The position numbers and the translations under genes are program-made. A stretch of DNA of 64,000 nt from Ricinus communis. Lineage: Eukaryota; Streptophyta; Magnoliopsida; Malpighiales; Euphorbiaceae. The stretch's first letter is position 1; each line of letters opens with the position of its first letter. The notes under the pieces are model-generated. The model was not told where the DNA came from. It saw only the letters and a program-made list of their open reading frames with translations, and did no database searches. Location: the NCBI RefSeq assembly GCF_019578655.1, contig NC_063264.1, forward strand, positions 21,785,688 to 21,849,687, given 5' to 3'. Positions 59,908 to 64,000 of this stretch are shown here, piece after piece.

Positions 59908-60639
59908 TGTAATACCCGAAATTTTTCCTTTTTAATAATAATAATATTAGTAATAATTAATAACGAGTTTTTATTTAAATTAATATTATTTTATTTTTAA
60001 TTAAATTTAATTGGAATGATTTAAAGTAGAATTTCAATGCTAGATAAAAATAAGAGAGTTATCTTTCTATATCAAATTAGTTTGATTTTTAAGAAATTAA
60101 CTAAGTAAATTTCTTGGGCAATAAATTATATTTTTGGTCATTTAATTTTCTCCCCAATATGAATATATGAATTAAAATTTTATATTTGAGAGTTATGAAA
60201 GAATTAATAAATAATATTTTATAAAATAATTTATTTAAGAATAATGAATTTTAATTAGCTAATGGTGTTGATTTAATTGGAAAATAGTTAGTAAATTGAT
60301 TAATTAAATTAATTTAGTATTAGGATTAAATTCGCAATTAATTTTGGAATAAGGATTGAAAATATGTTTTAATTTAAAATTTTAAATGAAAATTTGTATG
60401 ATTGATATTTTTATAATTAAATGTGTCGGTAAGGGCATTTTGATAATTTTATATTTAAAAGCAAGGGTAAATAGGTTATTCTATATTTTCAATAATTTTA
60501 ATTTAGCCCAAATTAAATAGTTAGGGGCTTAATTGAAAAGCTAAAGAAAATTTTAAGGATTAATCAGAAATTTTACAAGTCGAAATTGTTGTAATTTAAG
60601 AAGTTGAGGGACTAAATGGTAAAGAAAAAAATTCAGGGA

Positions 60640-61233
60640 TCAAAAGTCGATATGAAGAGGAAAAGGAAAGAAAAGAAAGAAGGAAGAAAGGAAGGAGGAA
60701 GAAGGGAAATCGGGGAAGGAGGAGAAGAAAAAGGAGAGGGAGGATCGGCCGTGGTCGGGCCAGGGTGGCGAGCTGGTACGGCGTCGGGGAGCAAGGTAGC
60801 GGTGGCGGCATCGGCAGCGGAAAAAAGAAGAGAGAGAGGCGTTGGTTGTCAACACCGTGCGTGGCGTTTTCGACAGCTTTGGCGGCTGAGTCGGATGGCG
60901 ATCGACTCCCCTCGGCCTGAGCTTCATTTTGGCGGGTGGTGGTGTAGCAAATGGTTGTCGGAGTTGGAAGTTCTTAGTGGAGAGAGAAAATAGGGGGAAA
61001 CCAGAGTTTTTTGCTTTTCCTGCGAGTTCCAGCGAGGGATGGCCGATTAGAGGACATATCTGGACTCTCCTGAGCTTATGCTTTCCAATGGCACCAGTTT
61101 CGTGGCGATCGGATTCCGTTTGAAAATCGACGGTCGAGATTGTTCGCAAATTTCTCCGAATGATTGGGGGTCGAGTCGGAAGATCGAAAGCTGGGATCAT
61201 CATCAGCGCCTTGTTTCGAGTTCGTTGGCGCAT
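60640..61233 (-). other. 198-codon open frame in the GC-rich block of LTR copy C
   Basis: The counterpart of the frame at 58372-58974: shared MMIPAxDLP, PPII, DFQTES-D-HET phrases and a Phe-rich polypyrimidine-derived end (SFFLFFPFPLHIDF). No recognised domain, signal peptide or membrane segment. Coding potential is uncertain. Confidence 0.3.
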
Positions 61234-61633
61234 TCGGATCTTCGATCGGACTTCGGTGGCTGGAGGCGAGTCGACCGAGTAATCAAGCGTCTCGGTAAAT
61301 CTCTAGCCCATAGATTTTAGAGTTCATTTATAAGAAGTTATGCATTTATTTATTATGTTGAATATTATAAAAATTATGTGAGTTTATTAGTTAAAAAAAT
61401 AGTTTGTCAGACCGTCTGCCAATAGTCGTGTTTGTGTTGTGTTGCAGAGTCGAGAAAATTAATGCAGTTTGGGTGGCCTGACTCCCGTTAATTTATTGCT
61501 GTATATTTGAAATGTTTTCTGGCAGGTCCTGGACCCGTTATACGGGGATAAATGTCCGTAATTTAGGGGAGGTTCTGCTGTATTTTCGGTAGAATTTGCC
61601 CAAGTCGAAAATGTTTAGACAGTCAGTCCTAGG

Positions 61634-62147
61634 TAGACCTGTTCATGGGCCTGGGTACCCGCCCAGTCCCGCACTCTTCGGGCCAGGCTTGGACAGTAAT
61701 TTTTTAGTACAAGCCCAGCCCGGTCAAAACCCACAAAAAGCCCGTAATTCTCGGGCCGGGCTTGGGATTTATATAAAATCCCAAGTCCGGCCTGGCCCGA
61801 TGTCTAATTTAGTTAGTAAAAAAAAATGTCATGCCTAGCACTCGAACTTGTGACCTTCGACTTATAATTAAGTGCCAATACCACTTAACTACCTATTATT
61901 TCTATTTATAGTTTTATTATTATTAATAATATATTAATCAAAACAAAACCCTAAATCTAAATATAACTACAATTTGGGACAGGTTTAATAATTAGTCGGG
62001 CCGAGCCGGGCCTTTCAAAAAATCTCGGGGCCGAGGCTTGGGCTCGGAGATATCAAAAATTCTCGGGCGGGCTCGGGCTTGTCCAAAATCAAGTCGGGCC
62101 CGGTGCCCACCGAGCCCGCCTGTGCCCAAATTTCATGAATAGGTCTA
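61634..62147. mobile_element. 514-bp hAT-type non-autonomous element, TSD GTCCTAGG
   Basis: The terminal inverted repeats are TAGACCTGTTCATG and CATGAATAGGTCTA, flanked by the perfect 8-bp duplication GTCCTAGG at 61626-61633 and 62148-62155. An 8-bp TSD and TAG-type TIR fit the hAT superfamily. Subterminal regions are full of GGGCCGGGC/CTCGGG-type repeats, the usual transposase-binding layout. No transposase is encoded. It is absent from LTR copies A and B at the same site, so it arrived after the LTR. Confidence 0.92.
61818..61895 (-). ncRNA. tRNA-like Pol III cassette inside the hAT element
   Basis: The minus strand has an A box TAGTTAAGTGG (fits TRGYNNARNNG), a B box AGTTCGAGTGC (9 of 11 to GGTTCGANNCC) 32 bases further on, and a T9 run at 61826-61818 that would end Pol III transcription. 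A small stem ACTT/AAGT lies where an anticodon arm would be. I could not fold a full cloverleaf, so it is tRNA-derived or SINE-like rather than a working tRNA gene. Confidence 0.5.
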
Positions 62148-63306
62148 GTCCTAGGAGTCTAAGCCTAGGTTTAATTGTCAAATATTTTACTTTTTCTGAT
62201 TAAATTGTTCCCGTGATTAGATAAATCTGTCAGTTCGGCTCGCTCCACCCGAGGCATCAGAGCAGAGCTAGGAGGTCGTCAGAACTGTGAGTTAAAGTCA
62301 TATATTTGCTTACATGTGTCATGCTAAGATTTTACGTAATAGCTCTGATTAATTGATTAATATTTTAATTATTTATTTTTTATTGTTTATATACGTTTCA
62401 TTTCTGCATTATGGCTATTGTGATTGCATATTGACTCGGGATGAGACGGTAGTAGAACATGCCACCTGATGGGTTGCATCAGGACCGCGTGCGCACCGAT
62501 ATGAATTTTGAGTCAGGTAATAGAAGAATGGTTTAAGATTTGCCCTGGTCGAGTTTAACTCTCTAGGATGAGTAGAGTGAGTTGCCAAAGTAAAGGTCCC
62601 TGGTAGAGCATTGCTCTCTAAGTGCCAGCTTAGTTGGAAAGTTAAGTGATCAGACTGGATTTAAGGACCCTGGTCGAGCCTCGCTCTCTGGGCGCCAGTC
62701 CTGTTAGAAACAAGAGAGCCGAAAGGCTGAGACTGTTTAGCAATGGGGATTAGGGTTCTACTGAAGTACTCCATCATGTAGTATGTGAAATTTATTTTTA
62801 TTTAAGCATGACATGGCACGTATATTTTTGCATGACTTAAATTTAAATTAAATAAATGTGTTATTGAAGTGTTTGTAATTATTTTTGGATATATGATTTT
62901 AACTCACTCCCGAGACTGACAGTCTCAATTTAACTATTTTTTAGGTGTGGTTAGCTTTTCCGCAGTGCTTTTCATCTAGCAGCTCGATTCCTTCATCTTC
63001 GGTTTAATGTAATTGATATTTTTATTGGTATATATTGACTTTTATAATTCTAGAATCTCTCTAGTAGGAATTTCAGATTTATCCTTTTGTAATTTTTATG
63101 CAAATTCTGATCTTGCTTATTCATGTTGGCAGTCCACATTCTAAATATGTAGAACTTGATGGTTAAGGTTAATTGTGGTTCAGTGCTATTGGATTGAGAT
63201 TTGATTAAGTTAGTGAATGGTCAGGCTTACTACGGGATTCGGTAGCCTTATGCCTACCCATTCCCTAGTGCCGGTCACGGGCCCACAGATCGGTCGTGAC
63301 ACTTCT

Positions 63307-63524
63307 GGTTATTGTGTATATCTTGGAAGCAATTGTGTTTCTTAGTCTTCAAAAAGGCAACCAACAGTTTCCAAGTCTACTTTCAAAGTAGAATATAGGG
63401 CTGTGGTTGTAGCTATGGCTAAACTTATATGGATCATATTCATTCTATAAGATATTGGAGTTAGATTGCATCAACCACTGCAATTGTTCTCTGATAATTT
63501 ACATGCATTATACATGACTGTAAA
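63307..63524 (+). pseudogene. Copia RNase H, middle part
   Basis: SGYCVYLGSNCVSW, then SSKRQPTVSKSTFKVEYRAV and LFSDNLHALYMTVN, are standard copia RNase H blocks, in which the YRAV Glu and the SDN Asp are catalytic. One stop (TAA, about 63449) interrupts the frame. It ends at the TSD GTAAA of the Cassandra-like LTR. Confidence 0.85.
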
Positions 63525-63923
63525 TGTGACAGTCAGGCCTAGAGAAGCGGTCCGACGAGGGTGGGAAGTGAACGCTGGGGCAAATATAGGATGCCTGGAC
63601 AAGGAGCGGCTTCTGGCAGGCTTCTAGGATGGCAGCACTCTAAGGTACGGGAGTACATGAATGAATCGAATTGCACATCAAAATAGGGTGGGGAGTGGTT
63701 GATAACATATATGTAAAGAGTTGGAACTAATCACATAATATGTCTTTTGGTTGTTTGGCTGTGGAGTTGTAGAAACTCCAAAGTTAAATGTGCTTGGTTT
63801 AGAGAAATTCTAGGATGGGGGACCTTTTGAGAAGTTTTCGAACCCGCCAAAAGGATAAAACCGTGAGGCCAGTGGAGGCCAAAACGGACAATATCTTATG
63901 TGATCTGGTTCCGGGTCGTTATA
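63525..63923 (+). mobile_element. Cassandra-like solo LTR in copia RNase H, TSD GTAAA/GTAGA
   Basis: 399 bp, TGTGACAGTC to CGTTATA, the same length as LTR 17083-17481 and collinear with it. The 5S-like segment lies at 63771-63845 (AACTCCAAAGTTAAATGTGC, then CTAGGATGGGGGACC). It is flanked by GTAAA (63520-63524) and GTAGA (63924-63928); removal restores the copia reading TVN-L-IFHPRS in frame. Confidence 0.88.
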
Positions 63924-63928
63924 GTAGA

Positions 63929-64000
63929 TTTGATTTTCCATCCTCGATCTAAACATATTGCCATTGATTATCACTTTGTAAAAGAGAAAGTTGCTTTTGA
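63929..64000 (+). pseudogene. Copia RNase H end, runs off the window
   Basis: In the restored frame it reads IFHPRSKHIAIDYHFVKEKV, with the H-x3-D pair characteristic of the end of copia RNase H. The 3' LTR, if any, lies beyond the window. Confidence 0.82.

Larger units (their letters stand above)
59908..63301 (-). mobile_element. Large solo LTR, copy C, inside copia RNase H, TSD CTTCT
   Basis: 3394 bp from TGTAATACCC to GGTCGTGACA on the plus strand, which is the reverse orientation of copies A, B and D. It is flanked by CTTCT at 59903-59907 and 63302-63306. Without it and one TSD, the copia RNase H phrase RRNTS-GYCVYLGSNCVSW reads straight through. It contains the hAT element at 61634-62147, which accounts for about 520 bp. 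Internal landmarks (subrepeats at 62545-62700, GC-rich block at 60640-61290) mirror copies A and B. Confidence 0.93.
56034..64000 (+). mobile_element. Decayed Ty1/copia element interrupted by three LTR insertions
   Basis: The plus-strand order is Gag zinc region, protease end and GAG-pre-integrase (56060-56860), integrase (56900-57612), start of RT (58150-58340), truncated large LTR D, end of RT and RNase H (59671-59907), large solo LTR C, more RNase H (63307-63524), Cassandra-like solo LTR, and RNase H end running out of the window. No copia LTRs are identified. Stops and shifts occur in all domains. After removing insertions C and the Cassandra LTR, RNase H reads in register across both sites, which proves the nesting. 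Confidence 0.85.

Noticed and set aside
1..64000. CRISPR arrays, operons, Shine-Dalgarno sites or other bacterial features
   Set aside because: The window is plant nuclear DNA; no regularly spaced repeat-spacer array was seen.

Overview
This window is eukaryotic nuclear DNA from a flowering plant, almost certainly a eudicot. The reasons are spliced genes with GT-AG introns, very AT-rich spacers, plant-type Ty3/gypsy, Ty1/copia, LINE, Cassandra, hAT and Mutator-like repeats, and an endogenous caulimovirid. I cannot name the species from sequence alone. Only two convincing host genes are visible, both in the first 10 kb. One is a small cysteine-rich secreted peptide gene at 7302-7520 (+). The other is a three-exon gene at 8766-9692 (-) of the plant BMT5-like (DUF2431) rRNA methyltransferase family.

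Layout. 1-3916: 3' end of a gypsy element with a gag-protease remnant and one LTR, nested in a large LTR whose remainder runs to 6382. 6383-10250: a repeat fragment, a perfect 96-bp tandem duplication and the two host genes. 10250-16334: AT-rich spacer with a 774-bp foldback element (11225-11998) and an unexplained 1.24-kb tandem duplication (13264-15775). 16335-17893: an inverted and tandem array of Cassandra-like TRIM LTRs carrying a degenerate 5S-rRNA domain. 17894-29327: a large solo LTR (20084-23255), a LINE 3' end (24285-25300), a 395-bp foldback element (28688-29082) and unassigned AT-rich DNA.

29328-36564: a complete non-autonomous gypsy element with only gag and protease, two LTRs and a 5-bp TSD. 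38046-54576: an endogenous pararetrovirus on the minus strand, split by a Tekay/Del-like chromovirus (38996-46875) and by a solo LTR (51116-51861). 55690-64000: a decayed Ty1/copia element on the plus strand. It is cut by two copies of the large LTR (58341-59670 and 59908-63301, opposite orientations) and by a Cassandra-like solo LTR (63525-63923). A 514-bp hAT-type element sits inside one of the large LTRs.

How it fits together. The window records repeated nesting, and target-site duplications fix the order of several events: AAGTG, ATTAG, ATTAC, CTTCT and GTAAA for LTR elements, GTCCTAGG for the hAT element, and imperfect 9-bp duplications for the foldback elements. All retroelement and viral reading frames seen carry stops or frameshifts, so none looks able to encode a working protein. 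The least expected structures are the Cassandra head-to-head array, the tRNA-like Pol III cassette inside the hAT element, the GC-rich reading frame shared by copies of the large LTR, and the direct repeats flanking the pararetroviral block. Boundaries were read by eye; identities quoted are estimates.
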